From Oryzomonas sp. (GTDB lineage Bacteria; Desulfobacterota; Desulfuromonadia; Geobacterales; Pseudopelobacteraceae): a stretch of 56,807 bases of DNA. The translations under genes and the position numbers were made by a program. This document shows positions 15,238 to 24,941 of the stretch, one piece after another (position 1 is the first letter of the stretch; each line of letters begins with the position of its first letter). The notes under the pieces were generated by a model, which was given only the letters and a program-made list of their open reading frames with translations, had not been told where the DNA came from and searched no databases. The DNA lies in the NCBI GenBank assembly GCA_031292255.1, contig JARLHN010000003.1:1-56807 (forward strand), read 5' to 3'.

Positions 15238-16583
15238 TAACGGTCTCCTCTACACTCTTCCTCGCTGTGTTGATTAGACAAAGGGCCACTAAGAAGAATT
15301 CGTGGTATACCACCTAATCGGCCCTGTAAATAACTCTTTCGAATATCCTTATCATAACGGACATCCTTGTACTCACTGAAAGCTAATAACTTTGAGGCTC
15401 CATTACGGTCACGCTCAGCAATCCACATTTCATCGCGGCGTAATAACTGCTGATCCATCAATAATACATCGTGAGTGGTAACCAATAACTGGGCTCGACT
15501 GTTAGGTGAACATGTTGCAAGATATAACTCTAATAATTTTCTAGTTAATAGAGTGTGAAGACTTCGATCCAATTCGTCAATTACAAATACTTTTTTAGAG
15601 TTATACTCGGATAATTTGAGGAAAACTGGAAGAATATCTATAATTCTTTGAGATCCATCAGATTCTTGAAACATTTCAAATTTAACATTAGTACCATCAT
15701 CCTTATGATGATTTGTAATTAATTTGTTAATTTTTAGCTCACCGTCCTTACTAGTTACTACAAAAAGCATATTCGGATGAACTGAGCGAATACATGCCAT
15801 ATTTTTATCACTTATATCTTCAGAGAGTTGCTTTTTGACTTCATCAGGAAACGGCGCATTTTCAATGGCAATTTTTTCACTTCCTAGGCTTGATATGCCA
15901 GTATCTAATTGATATAGCACCTTATTCATTATCTTATACAATGGATTTTTTTCATCAATAAATTGATGGAATGGCCCAAATCTTGAATCTGGAGCAATCA
16001 ATTCAAGATTATTACTAAACCAATCATAAATATGTTTGAAATTAGTGACTTTTTGGGATACCGCATTTGTTAGAAACAACTGATTGTCTCGTGTTCCACG
16101 AAACGCAAAATGGAGAAATTGATCATTTTCTAAGGAATCATGGAAATGAGGTTTATTTTCTCTACGATCGTAAATAACTTTCTCTTTGGTGCTTGTTATT
16201 TCAATTAATTTTTCTTCTAGCACAGACTTTCGTGTCACTACAAAGCTATATTCATATATAGTCTCATTTATAAGCAGTTCAAAAATAAACTTTGATGGTA
16301 ATTTAGCACCCTGAGAATTCAAAGAGAATGGTTCAACAGCAATAAAACTGTCTTGACGTGTTCCTTTTACAATAAATTTTTTGGCAAAACTTAACGCCTT
16401 AAAAAGGTTTGTCTTCCCCGATGCATTCCCGCCATATATTACAGCGATAGGAAGCACCCGTGTTTGATACTTCTCAATTTGTGGTACCCTCTTACCATGT
16501 TGCCGTTCCCGGCTAGAAACCATAGAAAATGAAACTTGGTCACGGAACGACATCCAGTTTTCTACTGAAAACTTGATGATCAT
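15237..16583 (-). CDS. rloA: RloA-like AAA/ABC-type ATPase
   Basis: An SMC/ABC-like ATPase of about 448 aa. I prefer ATG 16583, nine bases after GAGAGG, to the GTG at 16592 that abuts that site. Walker A is GGNASGKT (residues 51-58), a signature-like ESDGSQRI segment follows, Walker B is [14 protein letters not shown] and the switch His lies in TTHDVLLM. This AAA_15/21-type layout is found in RloA, AbiL-type and PARIS ATPases, and in OLD-like proteins without their fused nuclease. With the TOPRIM partner translated from the overlapping gene, it most likely forms a phage-sensing complex. Low GC and the flanking tRNA-like and insertion-sequence remnants point to transfer. Whether it is active cannot be judged from sequence. 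Confidence 0.82.
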   Translation of the reverse strand: MIIKFSVENWMSFRDQVSFSMVSSRERQHGKRVPQIEKYQTRVLPIAVIYGGNASGKTNLFKALSFAKKFIVKGTRQDSFIAVEPFSLNSQGAKLPSKFIFELLINETIYEYSFVVTRKSVLEEKLIEITSTKEKVIYDRRENKPHFHDSLENDQFLHFAFRGTRDNQLFLTNAVSQKVTNFKHIYDWFSNNLELIAPDSRFGPFHQFIDEKNPLYKIMNKVLYQLDTGISSLGSEKIAIENAPFPDEVKKQLSEDISDKNMACIRSVHPNMLFVVTSKDGELKINKLITNHHKDDGTNVKFEMFQESDGSQRIIDILPVFLKLSEYNSKKVFVIDELDRSLHTLLTRKLLELYLATCSPNSRAQLLVTTHDVLLMDQQLLRRDEMWIAERDRNGASKLLAFSEYKDVRYDKDIRKSYLQGRLGGIPRILLSGPLSNQHSEEECRGDR

Positions 16584-16592
16584 ATCTGGCAC

Positions 16593-16918
16593 CCTCTCAA
16601 AGATATATTTTCTCGCCTACTATTTAATAAATACATCATCAAATCTAATTCGTCAACTTTTAAGAGAAATTATCTCATAAAGCTGCTAATCAGTAGTCGT
16701 TGCCTCTGGAATTTCGGGGACATCCATAATAAGTTTTGTCGGGAGGAAAACAAAAATTTCCAATAACTTCCCGAATTACCACCGGTAGTACGTGTTTTGC
16801 TCCTTTCTGCTCTCCAACCATTTTAATCTGCTCACGCAGTCAAGAACTGCAAGGCCCGGCGGGAAGATCGTACTGCAAGAAGGTTAAGTGTGTTTTACTA
16901 AGCCGCTTCATTCAACCT
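16593..16918. other. Intergenic region beside the RloAB pair
   Basis: No gene is recognised. The first 120 bp are AT-rich like the island and then composition rises to that of the host, so the edge of the acquired segment probably lies near 16,720-16,860. Confidence 0.3.
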
Positions 16919-17033
16919 TTAGGAGTTGGTCCCCCAAAGGTCAACCATCAACATGAATTTCAGCAGTTTGCGAGCCGCTGCCAAAGTAGCACGGTTTTTA
17001 TTGCCCCAGGGGGCAAGTAGGGTTAATTCCTAT
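16919..17033 (-). pseudogene. Remnant of a transposase C-terminus
   Basis: On the minus strand, one frame from 17033 to a TAA at 16919-16921 reads APWGNKNRATLAAARKLL and then KFMLMVDLWGTNS. The helix pattern (N-K-N-R-A----A-A-R-KLL) resembles the C-terminal tail of IS110/IS116-like transposases. It has no start and is cut off by a stop just upstream. The family assignment is tentative. Confidence 0.35.
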
Positions 17034-17134
17034 TTAATACCTGATTAAAAATAGCGAGTGTCCATATTTAAACCCTTGGACTCCGCAACTCCGAGCCGCT
17101 GTGCTGGATTTGCCCCGGACCGGAATTGCCATTC

Positions 17135-17163
17135 TTGCAAATACTTCCGTTATGCGGTAGTAT
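17135..17163 (+). promoter_or_regulatory. Sigma-70-type promoter of the higBA pair
   Basis: TTGCAA (17135-17140), a 17-bp spacer and TAGTAT (17158-17163) form a good promoter. The predicted start site, about 17170, lies almost at the beginning of the toxin frame. Confidence 0.5.
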
Positions 17164-17171
17164 GACTTTCC

Positions 17172-17453
17172 CTGATCCAGGGCTACCATGATAGCGAGAC
17201 GCTGAAAGTGTGGGAGGGTGAATTCTCTCGTAAACTGCCCCATGACATCCAGGCAACAGCAAGGCGCAAGCTCGGGATGCTGAACAACGCGAGAGTGATC
17301 GAGGATCTCCGTATCCCGCCCAACAACAAATTGGAGAAGCTTTGTCGTGACCGCGAAGGGCAATGGAGCATCAGGATCAACGACCAATGGCGTGTTTGCT
17401 TTGTCTGGGAAAACGGTGCCGCATCTCGCGTCGAGATCTGTGACTATCATTAA
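17172..17453 (+). CDS. higB: HigB/RelE-type toxin
   Basis: A toxin of the HigB (RelE/ParE superfamily) type, which in known members cuts mRNA on the ribosome. The core RKLGMLNNARVIEDLRIPP, then NNKLEKL and QWSIRINDQWRVCFVW-ENG is diagnostic, ending in VEICDYH. Homologues begin MI--x, matching this frame from CTG 17172 (reading LIQGYHDSETLKVWEG). The first in-frame conventional start is GTG 17208, which would drop about 12 residues, including the first strand. There is no clear ribosome site for either, so the toxin may be weakly translated or its start codon may have mutated from ATG to CTG. The antitoxin gene follows 26 bp later. Toxin-first order is typical of higBA. Confidence 0.8.
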   Translation: MIQGYHDSETLKVWEGEFSRKLPHDIQATARRKLGMLNNARVIEDLRIPPNNKLEKLCRDREGQWSIRINDQWRVCFVWENGAASRVEICDYH

Positions 17454-17479
17454 CAACGATGCATTTTGAGGTAATGAGT

Positions 17480-17776
17480 ATGAACAAACTGCCAAACATC
17501 CATCCGGGAGAAGTGCTGAAAGAGGAATTCCTGGTCCCCATGGGTATTAGCCAGTATCGGCTTGCAAAAGAGATCGGCGTGCCCGAGTCCAGGATCTCGG
17601 CGATATGCCAAGGAAAGCGGGGGATTGGGGCTGATACGGCCGTCCGGTTGGCCAGATTCTTCGGAACGAGCGCCGTGTTCTGGCTGGGGCTGCAGGCGGA
17701 TTTCGACACAGAGGAAGCGGAGCGGGGGGCTTCGAAGGATCTGGCTCGAATCAATCCCTGGAAACAGGCCGCCTGA
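17480..17776 (+). CDS. higA: HigA-type antitoxin, XRE/Cro helix-turn-helix
   Basis: A 98-aa antitoxin and DNA-binding repressor that would neutralise HigB and autoregulate the operon. It starts at ATG 17480, eight bases after TGAGG; the ATG at 17474 is too close to that site. It begins NIHPGEVLKEEFLVPMGISQ, the usual HigA lead-in, followed by the helix-turn-helix YRLAKEIGVPESRISAIC and the FWLGLQADFD block typical of the HigA family. It appears intact. The pair sits next to the RloAB island, in keeping with a defence or stability cluster. Confidence 0.92.
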   Translation: MNKLPNIHPGEVLKEEFLVPMGISQYRLAKEIGVPESRISAICQGKRGIGADTAVRLARFFGTSAVFWLGLQADFDTEEAERGASKDLARINPWKQAA

Positions 17777-17798
17777 ATTTTTTCAATCTAAAAACGGC

Positions 17799-18677
17799 TT
17801 ACCGTCGTGGTCGCGGGGCTTCTCCGGGCTTCGTTCGGGAGGGCTGTTTTCTTGTCTGTTTATCGGGCGTCAGGGCGGGTGGGCGCCCCACGGTCGTGCC
17901 GGTTTCCGCCGTGCTGCGCGGTTTCTGTAACTTCCGTACCTTCTGCGGCTCAGGCTGTGACGCCGGTTCCGGCTGAAGCAATCCTTTTACCTCTGCCTCG
18001 GTCAGGTACCGGAACTGCCCCGGTTTCAGCACCCCGATCTCCAGGCAGCCGTAGCGCACCCGCCGCAGGCGCACCACGGAGAGGCTGACCGCCTCGCACA
18101 TGCGCCGTACTTGGCGGTTTCTCCCCTCGTGGATCGTCACCGAGATCCAGTCGTTTAAGTCGCTGCCCTTCACCAGCCGCACTATTGCCGGCGCGGTGAC
18201 CCCTTCTTCCAGCTCGACCCCGCCCGCCATGCGTTTCAACTGCTGCTCCATCACCTTGCCCCGGACCCTGACGTGATACTCCTTCTCCACCTCGTGGCGC
18301 GGATGCATCAGGTGGTTGGCCCACTCCCCGTCGTTGGTCAGGAGTAGAAGCCCCTCGGTATTGTAATCCAGTCTGCCCACCGGATACACCCGCTCTTCCA
18401 CTCCCTTCAGGAGGTCGGTCACCAGTGGCCTCCCTAGGGAGTCCTTCAGGGCGGTGATGTAGCCTGTCGGCTTGTTGAGCAGGATATACAGGTGCTTCGC
18501 GCTGAACTGGAGCGGTTTGCCGTCCACGGCGATGCGGTCCACGGCCGGGTCGGCCTTGCTTCCCAGCTCGGTAACCACTGTGCCGTTGACCGTCACCCGG
18601 CCGTTCAGGATCAACTCTTCGGCGGCCCGGCGGGAGGTGATGCCGGCCTGGGAAATGAGTTTTTGCAGGCGTTCCAA
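17799..18677 (-). CDS. rluB: 23S rRNA pseudouridine synthase, RluB type
   Basis: A 292-aa pseudouridine synthase. The N-terminal S4 RNA-binding domain (ERLQKLISQAGITSRRAAEE) is followed by the RsuA/RluB/E/F catalytic domain with GRLDYNTEGLLLLTNDG, whose Asp is the catalytic nucleophile, and GRNRQVRRMCEAV. The last 50 residues are a basic Pro/Arg-rich tail (TRKQPSRTKPGEAPRPRR) like those of other RluB proteins. It starts at TTG 18677, eight bases downstream of the accA stop, so the two are co-transcribed. Assignment to RluB rather than RluF or RsuA rests on the basic tail and overall likeness. Confidence 0.88.
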   Translation of the reverse strand: MERLQKLISQAGITSRRAAEELILNGRVTVNGTVVTELGSKADPAVDRIAVDGKPLQFSAKHLYILLNKPTGYITALKDSLGRPLVTDLLKGVEERVYPVGRLDYNTEGLLLLTNDGEWANHLMHPRHEVEKEYHVRVRGKVMEQQLKRMAGGVELEEGVTAPAIVRLVKGSDLNDWISVTIHEGRNRQVRRMCEAVSLSVVRLRRVRYGCLEIGVLKPGQFRYLTEAEVKGLLQPEPASQPEPQKVRKLQKPRSTAETGTTVGRPPALTPDKQTRKQPSRTKPGEAPRPRR

Positions 18678-18685
18678 TATAGTAC

Positions 18686-19642
18686 CTATTCCTCGCAGCG
18701 CGTCATGGCGCGAAACTTCCGGTAGCGCTGCTCCACCAGGTCGTCGGGGGAGAGCTTGTTCAATTCGGCCAGGTTGCGGGCAATGGCCTCCTTCAGGGTC
18801 GCGGCCATGGCCAAGGGGTCACGGTGGGCACCCCCTATGGGCTCGGTGATGATCTCGTCTATGATCCCCAGGCCGAGGATGTCCTTGGCGGTCGGTTTGA
18901 GCGCTTCGGCGGCCTGCTCCCCTTTGGTGCCGTCGGACCAGAGGATTGCGGCGCATCCCTCCGGGGAGATGACGGCGTAGACAGAGTGTTGCAGCATTAG
19001 GATGCGGTCCCCCACGGCGATGGCCAAGGCTCCGCCGGAGCCCCCTTCGCCGGTGATGCAGACGATGATCGGGGTGCGCAGGCTGGCCATCTCGCGCAGG
19101 TTGCGGGCAATGGCCTCGGCTTGGCCGCGCTCCTCGGCGCCGATGCCGGGATAGGCGCCGGGCGTGTCCACGAAGGTGATGACCGGCAGCCTGAACTGTT
19201 CGGCCATCTGCATAAGGCGCAGGGCCTTGCGGTACCCTTCCGGGTTGGGCATGCCGAAGTTGCGGTAAACCTTCTCCTTGGTGTCGCGCCCCTTCTGGTG
19301 GCCGATCACCATAACCGGCTGGCCGTCGAAGCGGGCCAGGCCTCCGACAATGGCGTGATCGTCGCCGAAGTTGCGGTCGCCGTGCAATTCCACGAATTCG
19401 GTGAACATATGCCTGATATAGTCGAGGGTGAAGGGGCGGTTGATGTGGCGTGCCACCTGTGCGGTCTGCCAGCGGGAGAGGTTGGAGAAGATATCCTTGC
19501 GCATCTCCTCCACGCGCCCTTCCAGGGTGGCCACATCGGCGCCGATATCCAGACCGTCGGCGGCCAGGGCGTTCAACTCCTCGATCTTTTTCTCAAGTTC
19601 CACAATAGGTTTTTCGAATTCAAGATGAAACGGGGTCGCCAT
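18686..19642 (-). CDS. accA: Acetyl-CoA carboxylase carboxyltransferase subunit alpha
   Basis: A 318-aa carboxyltransferase alpha subunit that, with AccD, transfers CO2 from biotin-carboxyl carrier protein to acetyl-CoA to make malonyl-CoA for fatty-acid synthesis. The N-terminal helical segment ([17 protein letters not shown]) and the crotonase-like core ([65 protein letters not shown]) are all typical. Length matches the family. It is downstream of dnaE on the same strand, separated by a long inverted repeat, and followed immediately by rluB. Confidence 0.97.
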   Translation of the reverse strand: MATPFHLEFEKPIVELEKKIEELNALAADGLDIGADVATLEGRVEEMRKDIFSNLSRWQTAQVARHINRPFTLDYIRHMFTEFVELHGDRNFGDDHAIVGGLARFDGQPVMVIGHQKGRDTKEKVYRNFGMPNPEGYRKALRLMQMAEQFRLPVITFVDTPGAYPGIGAEERGQAEAIARNLREMASLRTPIIVCITGEGGSGGALAIAVGDRILMLQHSVYAVISPEGCAAILWSDGTKGEQAAEALKPTAKDILGLGIIDEIITEPIGGAHRDPLAMAATLKEAIARNLAELNKLSPDDLVEQRYRKFRAMTRCEE

Positions 19643-19677
19643 ATTGATACCTCAAGTTTGAATTTCAGATTTGACAC

Positions 19678-19842
19678 CTGCCACGGAGACACGGAGGTTC
19701 ACAGAGAAAACAGATTTACAGGGAGGATTGATAATAGCTCCTCCCCCCAGCGGACCCTCTGGGGCCTAAAGGGGGAGGATACCTGTATCAACAGATTAGC
19801 TGGAGATCAGCCTTTCTCAGTGCCTCCGTGTCTCTGTGGCAG
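19678..19842. repeat. Long inverted repeat between dnaE and accA
   Basis: CTGCCACGGAGACACGGAGG (from 19678) and its near-perfect complement ending at 19842 form arms of about 30 bp. Between them lies a GGACCCTCTGGGGCCTAAAG block shared with 9694-9717. The same pair of blocks occurs at 9690-9822, so this looks like a nested multicopy intergenic element. It could also act as a transcription or processing barrier between dnaE and accA. Confidence 0.7.
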
Positions 19843-19860
19843 ATTCGATTTTTATACATG

Positions 19861-22800
19861 TCACTCAAAAGTGGCGGCATTATAGCCGAACAGTCGCTCC
19901 ACTTCCAGCCTTAAATCATCGCTGGCCATGACATTGAAATCAGCGGGAAGGGGCATGGTCGCACGGCTCCGCTCCGGTATGATGAACTGGAGGCAGGCCG
20001 GAACGCTGCCGTGGTGGCGCTGGATGATCCCCTTGAGGGTGTCCAGCCGCTCCATCGGCACGTCGTCCGTGCGCAGGGTGAAGCAGACCCGCTTGGTCGT
20101 CTGGGCCCGGGCCTCCTGGAGCAGCTTGATGTCGCCCACCGGGCCGGGGTCCCGCTGATGACCCCCCCTGCGCCCGTTGTCGGCGCTGGGGCGGCTGACC
20201 AGGATCTTAGCCCCTTTTTCCGTCTTTTCCAGCTTGCCGGTCACCAGCAGCGGGTCGTCGGATTTGAGCAGGCCGGCGGTCTCGGCATAGGTGTCGGGAA
20301 ACACGGTGATCTCCACCGAGCCGGTCAGGTCCTCGATGGTGGCGAAGCACATGCGGTCTCCCTTTTTGGTGGGGATCTCCCGGAAGGCGGAGACGATGCC
20401 GCAGACGCGCGCCTCGCAGCCGTCCGGCAGCTCGCATAGGTTGGCGATCTCAGAGTTGGCCAGGCGCTTGATGTCGTCAACGTAGCGGTCCAGAGGGTGG
20501 CCGGTGATCAGGAAGCCCAGGGCCTCCTTCTCGTAACCCAGCTTTTCCTTGTCCTGCCATTCCGGAAGGTTGGGGAGCTTCATGCCGCCGTTGCCGTTGT
20601 TTCTGACCACTTCGGCAGTATCGAACAGGGAAACCTGGGCGCTGGCCTTCTCCTCCTGAATTTTCTGGCCGTAGGCCATGGCCTGCTCCAACCCTTCCAT
20701 CAGGGCCGCGCGAATGGCGCCGGTGGAGTCGAAGGCGCCGCACTTGATGAGGGCTTCCAGCACCTTCTTATTGGAGCGCCGCATATCGACCCGTTCGCAG
20801 AAATCGTACAGATCCTTGAAGGGTTCGTCGCGCCGCGCCTCCAGGATCGCCTCCACGGCGCCGGAACCGATCCCCTTGACCGCGCCCAGGCCGAAGCGCA
20901 TGGATTTGCCCACCACGGTAAAGGAATGGCCGGACTTGTTCACGTCCGGCGGCAGCACCTCGATCCCCTGCTCGCGGCAGTCGCCGATGCTCTTGATCAC
21001 CTTGTCCGTGTTGTCCATGTCGCAGGTCAAAAGCGCGGCCATGAACTCCACCGGGTAGTAGGACTTGAGGTAGGCGGTCTGGTAGGCGATCAGGGCATAG
21101 GCGGCCGAGTGGGACTTGTTGAAGCCGTATTCGGCGAACTTGGCCATCTGGTCGAAGATCGCCTCGGCCTTTTTCGGGTCGATGCCCTGGGCCTTGGCTC
21201 CGGCCAGGAACGGCTCCTTCTCCTTGGCCATGACCAGGGGGTCTTTCTTGCCCATGGCGCGGCGCAAGAGGTCGGCGCGCCCCAGGGAATAGCCGGCCAG
21301 GGTGCGGGAAATCTGCATGACCTGCTCCTGGTAGACGATGACCCCGTAGGTGTCCTTGAGGATCGGCTCCAGTTGGGGCAGGTCGTAGACCACCTTCTGG
21401 CGGCCGTGCTTGCGCTCGATGAACTCGTCCACCATGCCGCACCCCAGGGGGCCCGGCCGGTACAGGGCGCAGGCGGCGATCACGTCCTCGAAGCAGGAAG
21501 GCTTGAGCTTGACCAGCATCTCCTTCATGCCGCTGGATTCGAGCTGGAAGATGCCGGTGGTATTGCCCGAGGAGATCAACTCGTAGCTGGCCTGGTCGTC
21601 GTCCCGCAGGCGGGTGATGTCGAAATCCGGGTCCTTGCCCTCCCGCACCAGTTTGACGGCATTCTGGATCACGGTCAGGTTCTTGAGCCCCAGGAAGTCG
21701 AACTTCACCAGGCCCACCATCTCCACGTACTTCATGGAGTACTGGGTATTGATGGAACCGGTCTTCTGGTCCTTGTAGACCGGCAGGAACTCCTCCAACT
21801 GCCGGGGGGCCACCACCACCCCGGCGGCATGGGTTCCGGCGTGGCGGGCCAAGCCTTCGAGGCAGACGGCGGTTTCCAGCAGATCCTTCACCTGGGGGTC
21901 GGCCGCCGCCATCTCTTTCAGTTGCGGCTCCTGCTGCAGGGCCTTTTCCAGAGTCATCTTCAAGTCGTCCGGGATCAGCTTGGCGATCCGGTCCACGTCC
22001 CCGTAGGTCATGTTGAGCGCCCGCCCTACGTCCCGCACCACGGCCTTGGCTTTCATGGTCCCGAAGGTGATGATCTGGCAGACCCGCTCCCGCCCATACT
22101 TCTCCACCACGTACTGGATGACCTCTTCCCGGCGGTCCTGGCAGAAGTCAACGTCGATATCGGGCATGGAGATGCGTTCCGGGTTGAGGAAGCGTTCGAA
22201 CAGCAGGTTGTAGGGCATGGGGTCGAGATCGGTGATCTTGATGGCGTAGGCTACCAGCGAGCCGGCTGCCGAACCCCTGCCCGGACCGACCGGGATCCCA
22301 TTGTTCTTGGCCCAGTTGATAAAGTCGGACACGATCAGGAAGTAGGCCGGGAACTGCATCTGGCGGATGCAGTCCAGCTCGATGCGCAGGCGGTCGAAGT
22401 ATGCCTGCTGCCGCTCCAGGGGCATGTCGGGATACTTGGCCAGGATGGTGATCATGCGTTCCTTGAGTCCCTCAGAGGCCAGGTCCTCCAGCATCTCGTC
22501 GTGGCTCTTGCCGACAGGGGGCTCGAAGTGAGGAAAATAATATTCCTTGTTCAGGGGGATTTCCAAGTCGCAACGCTCGGCAATGGCTATGGTGTTGGCG
22601 ATGGCCTCGGGCGCGTAGGAAAAGGCCCGTGCCATCTCCTCCGGCGTCTTGACGTAGAACTCGTCCGCCGTGAACTTCATGTGGGTCGGGTCGCTCATGG
22701 TCTTGCCGGTCTGGATGCAGAGCAGCACCTCATGGGCCCGGGCATCCTCCCGGTTCAGGTAGTGGCAGTCGTTGGTGGCCACCAGGGGCAGCTTCAGCTC

Positions 22801-23421
22801 GCCCGCCACCTCCAACAGGCGCTTGTTGACCACCTCCTGCTCGGCCAGGGTGTTTTCCTGCAATTCGATGTAATAACGGTCAGGGAAGACCTCGCTGTAC
22901 CAGCGGGCCGTGGCCACGGCATCCTCCATCCTCCCCCGGCCGCACTGCATGGACACCTCGCCCTTGAGGCAGGCGGACAGGGCGATCAGCCCCCCGGCGT
23001 GTTCCTTCAGGATCTCCCGGTCGATGCGGGGACGATAGTAGAACCCTTCCTTGAAGCCGGCCGAGGTAAGGTAGGAGAGGTTCCGGTACCCCTCAATGTT
23101 CTGGCAGAGCAGGATCAGGTGGTAGGCCGCGTCGGAGATCCCCTTGGCATCCTTGGAGTAGCGGGATTCTGGGGCCAGGTAGACCTCGCAGCCGATGATC
23201 GGCTTGATGCCGGCCTTCTTGCACTTGAGATAGAACTCCACTGCGCCGAACATGTTGCCGTGGTCGGTGATGGCCAGGGCTGGCATGTGGTAATCCTCGG
23301 CCTTGTGGACCAGGTCCTCGACGCGGATGGCGCCGTCCAGCAGGGAATACTGGGTATGGAGGTGGAGATGGACGAAGGGGGGTGCGGATGAGCTGTTTTC
23401 AGTACTACCGGGCGTTTCCAT
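19861..23421 (-). CDS. dnaE: DNA polymerase III subunit alpha
   Basis: The 1186-aa replicative polymerase catalytic subunit. The N-terminal PHP domain begins FVHLHLHTQYSLLDGAI. The polymerase active site contains PDIDVDFCQDRREEV, with the catalytic Asp pair, preceded by VGPGRGSAAGSLVAYAI. The palm and fingers include FGTMKAKAVVRDVGRAL and FNKSHSAAYALIAYQTAYLKSYYP. The C-terminus has helix-hairpin-helix and OB segments (ARVCGIVSAFREIPTKKGDRM). ATG 23421 follows AGGAGG. Length matches DnaE1 of Desulfuromonadota. It is head gene of a dnaE-accA-rluB line on the minus strand. Confidence 0.98.
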   Translation of the reverse strand: METPGSTENSSSAPPFVHLHLHTQYSLLDGAIRVEDLVHKAEDYHMPALAITDHGNMFGAVEFYLKCKKAGIKPIIGCEVYLAPESRYSKDAKGISDAAYHLILLCQNIEGYRNLSYLTSAGFKEGFYYRPRIDREILKEHAGGLIALSACLKGEVSMQCGRGRMEDAVATARWYSEVFPDRYYIELQENTLAEQEVVNKRLLEVAGELKLPLVATNDCHYLNREDARAHEVLLCIQTGKTMSDPTHMKFTADEFYVKTPEEMARAFSYAPEAIANTIAIAERCDLEIPLNKEYYFPHFEPPVGKSHDEMLEDLASEGLKERMITILAKYPDMPLERQQAYFDRLRIELDCIRQMQFPAYFLIVSDFINWAKNNGIPVGPGRGSAAGSLVAYAIKITDLDPMPYNLLFERFLNPERISMPDIDVDFCQDRREEVIQYVVEKYGRERVCQIITFGTMKAKAVVRDVGRALNMTYGDVDRIAKLIPDDLKMTLEKALQQEPQLKEMAAADPQVKDLLETAVCLEGLARHAGTHAAGVVVAPRQLEEFLPVYKDQKTGSINTQYSMKYVEMVGLVKFDFLGLKNLTVIQNAVKLVREGKDPDFDITRLRDDDQASYELISSGNTTGIFQLESSGMKEMLVKLKPSCFEDVIAACALYRPGPLGCGMVDEFIERKHGRQKVVYDLPQLEPILKDTYGVIVYQEQVMQISRTLAGYSLGRADLLRRAMGKKDPLVMAKEKEPFLAGAKAQGIDPKKAEAIFDQMAKFAEYGFNKSHSAAYALIAYQTAYLKSYYPVEFMAALLTCDMDNTDKVIKSIGDCREQGIEVLPPDVNKSGHSFTVVGKSMRFGLGAVKGIGSGAVEAILEARRDEPFKDLYDFCERVDMRRSNKKVLEALIKCGAFDSTGAIRAALMEGLEQAMAYGQKIQEEKASAQVSLFDTAEVVRNNGNGGMKLPNLPEWQDKEKLGYEKEALGFLITGHPLDRYVDDIKRLANSEIANLCELPDGCEARVCGIVSAFREIPTKKGDRMCFATIEDLTGSVEITVFPDTYAETAGLLKSDDPLLVTGKLEKTEKGAKILVSRPSADNGRRGGHQRDPGPVGDIKLLQEARAQTTKRVCFTLRTDDVPMERLDTLKGIIQRHHGSVPACLQFIIPERSRATMPLPADFNVMASDDLRLEVERLFGYNAATFE

Positions 23422-23578
23422 GGGGTGCGGCCTCCTGCCGAATCGATGCGTCGAAGATTATGCCTCTGCCGGGATATGGTGTCAAGGAAAGGGTAGGGGA
23501 GCAATATTTTGTGTGTAACGGCGGGAGGTTGGGTTTGGGGCCGTGTAGCAATTGTTGACTGGCCATATTATTGGCAGC

Positions 23579-24826
23579 CTATCCCCGTTTCGATACCACG
23601 GCACACAAACCCACCACCCCGCAAAAAGCCATGGTGGCGGTCATCGGCACTGCCGTCCCGTTGTGGAACATCCCCACGAGAGCACCGGCAGTCGCGCCGA
23701 GCGTATATTGGATCGTCCCCAGGAGCGCCGACGCGCTTCCTGCCGCCTTGTCGAAGGGGGCCATGGCCAGCGCGGTCACGTTGGGATAGAGAAGTCCGGT
23801 CATGCAGAGGCAGACAAAGATGAGCGCGGCCTGGGCGGGGAAGCCGCCGATCCCCGTCAGTACCGCGGTTGTGAGCAGAATCGCTGCCGCTGCATTGATG
23901 GTGAAGGCGATATCCAGTATCCTTCGGGGGGTGAAGCGGTGCAAGAGCCGGCGGTTGATCTGGGAGGCGCCGATCAAGCCGCAGGCGTTGGCGCCGAAGA
24001 AGAGGCCGAAGTGCTGGGGGGACACTCCGTGCAGTTCGATGAAGACCAACGGGGCGCCCGAGATGTAGGAGAAGTTTATTCCGGCAACGCACCCCAGGGC
24101 TATGGCATACCGCACATACTGGCGGTTGCGGAGAAGATGGCCGTAGACGGCCATCATTTCGGCGAAGCTGCGGCGGATGCGCCGTTCCGCCGGAAGCGAT
24201 TCGGGGAGGCCCACAGCTACCGCGCAGAGAGAGAGCAGCCCAAAGACACCCAGGAAGCCGAAAATACCCCGCCAGCCGGTAATCAAGAGGAGTTGCCCTC
24301 CCGCCAGGGGCGCCAGAATCGGCGCAGCGCCCATGACCAGCATGAGAAGGGAAAACATCCTGGCCGCCTCGGCGGTATCGTAGAGGTCGCGCACCACGGC
24401 CCGCGAAATCACCATGCCGGCCCCGCCACCTACCGCCATCACCACGCGCCAGAACAAAAGCCCCTCACCGGTGCGGACGCAGGCGCACCCGATTGTCGAG
24501 GCGACATACAGCGACAGCCCCATCAGAAGGGGCATGCGCCTTCCCCACCGGTCGGCCAGGGGGCCGTAAAACAGTTGCCCCGCTGCCGAGCCGAACAGAA
24601 AGGCGGAGATGGAGAGCTGCACCATGCCGAGCGGTATGCCGAGATCCCGGGCAATTTGCGGGAAGGCGGGCAGGTACATGTCAATGGACATGGCGCTGAA
24701 GGCGGTCAGTGCCCCCAGGATCAGCACAAACCCTGCCAGTTGGCGTCGGCTCATGTTTTTGGGGTGGATGGTTGAGGTGGTTGCGGATAGTTGCATAGTT
24801 AGCCAAAATATCATGTATTGCTTCAA
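23579..24826 (-). CDS. MFS multidrug transporter, Bcr/CflA family
   Basis: A 12-helix major-facilitator exporter of about 415 aa. Typical Bcr/CflA features are SAMSIDMYLPAFPQIARDLG in helix 1, AGQLFYGPLADRWGRRMPLL (motif A) and SRAVVRDLYDTAEAARMFSLLMLVMGAAPILAPLAG. Substrate is unknown; relatives export bicyclomycin, chloramphenicol or small peptides. TTG 24826 follows AAGGGA, but ATG at 24796 or 24754 would give a more usual N-terminus just before helix 1. It is monocistronic. The short stretch between it and dnaE has no other feature. Confidence 0.85.
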   Translation of the reverse strand: MKQYMIFWLTMQLSATTSTIHPKNMSRRQLAGFVLILGALTAFSAMSIDMYLPAFPQIARDLGIPLGMVQLSISAFLFGSAAGQLFYGPLADRWGRRMPLLMGLSLYVASTIGCACVRTGEGLLFWRVVMAVGGGAGMVISRAVVRDLYDTAEAARMFSLLMLVMGAAPILAPLAGGQLLLITGWRGIFGFLGVFGLLSLCAVAVGLPESLPAERRIRRSFAEMMAVYGHLLRNRQYVRYAIALGCVAGINFSYISGAPLVFIELHGVSPQHFGLFFGANACGLIGASQINRRLLHRFTPRRILDIAFTINAAAAILLTTAVLTGIGGFPAQAALIFVCLCMTGLLYPNVTALAMAPFDKAAGSASALLGTIQYTLGATAGALVGMFHNGTAVPMTATMAFCGVVGLCAVVSKRG

Positions 24827-24941
24827 AAATCCCTTCTAAAATCCGGTTTCCGGCCCGAAACGGCTCCTTCCGAATACCCCTTCGCAACAATCCTGTTGTC
24901 AACAAATATGGTTACATTCATCTCCCCTTACCCAACAAACG

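Noticed and set aside
20497-23391. 964-codon open frame on the plus strand opposite dnaE
   Set aside because: An antisense shadow of dnaE: the composition mirrors dnaE codons and no domain is visible.
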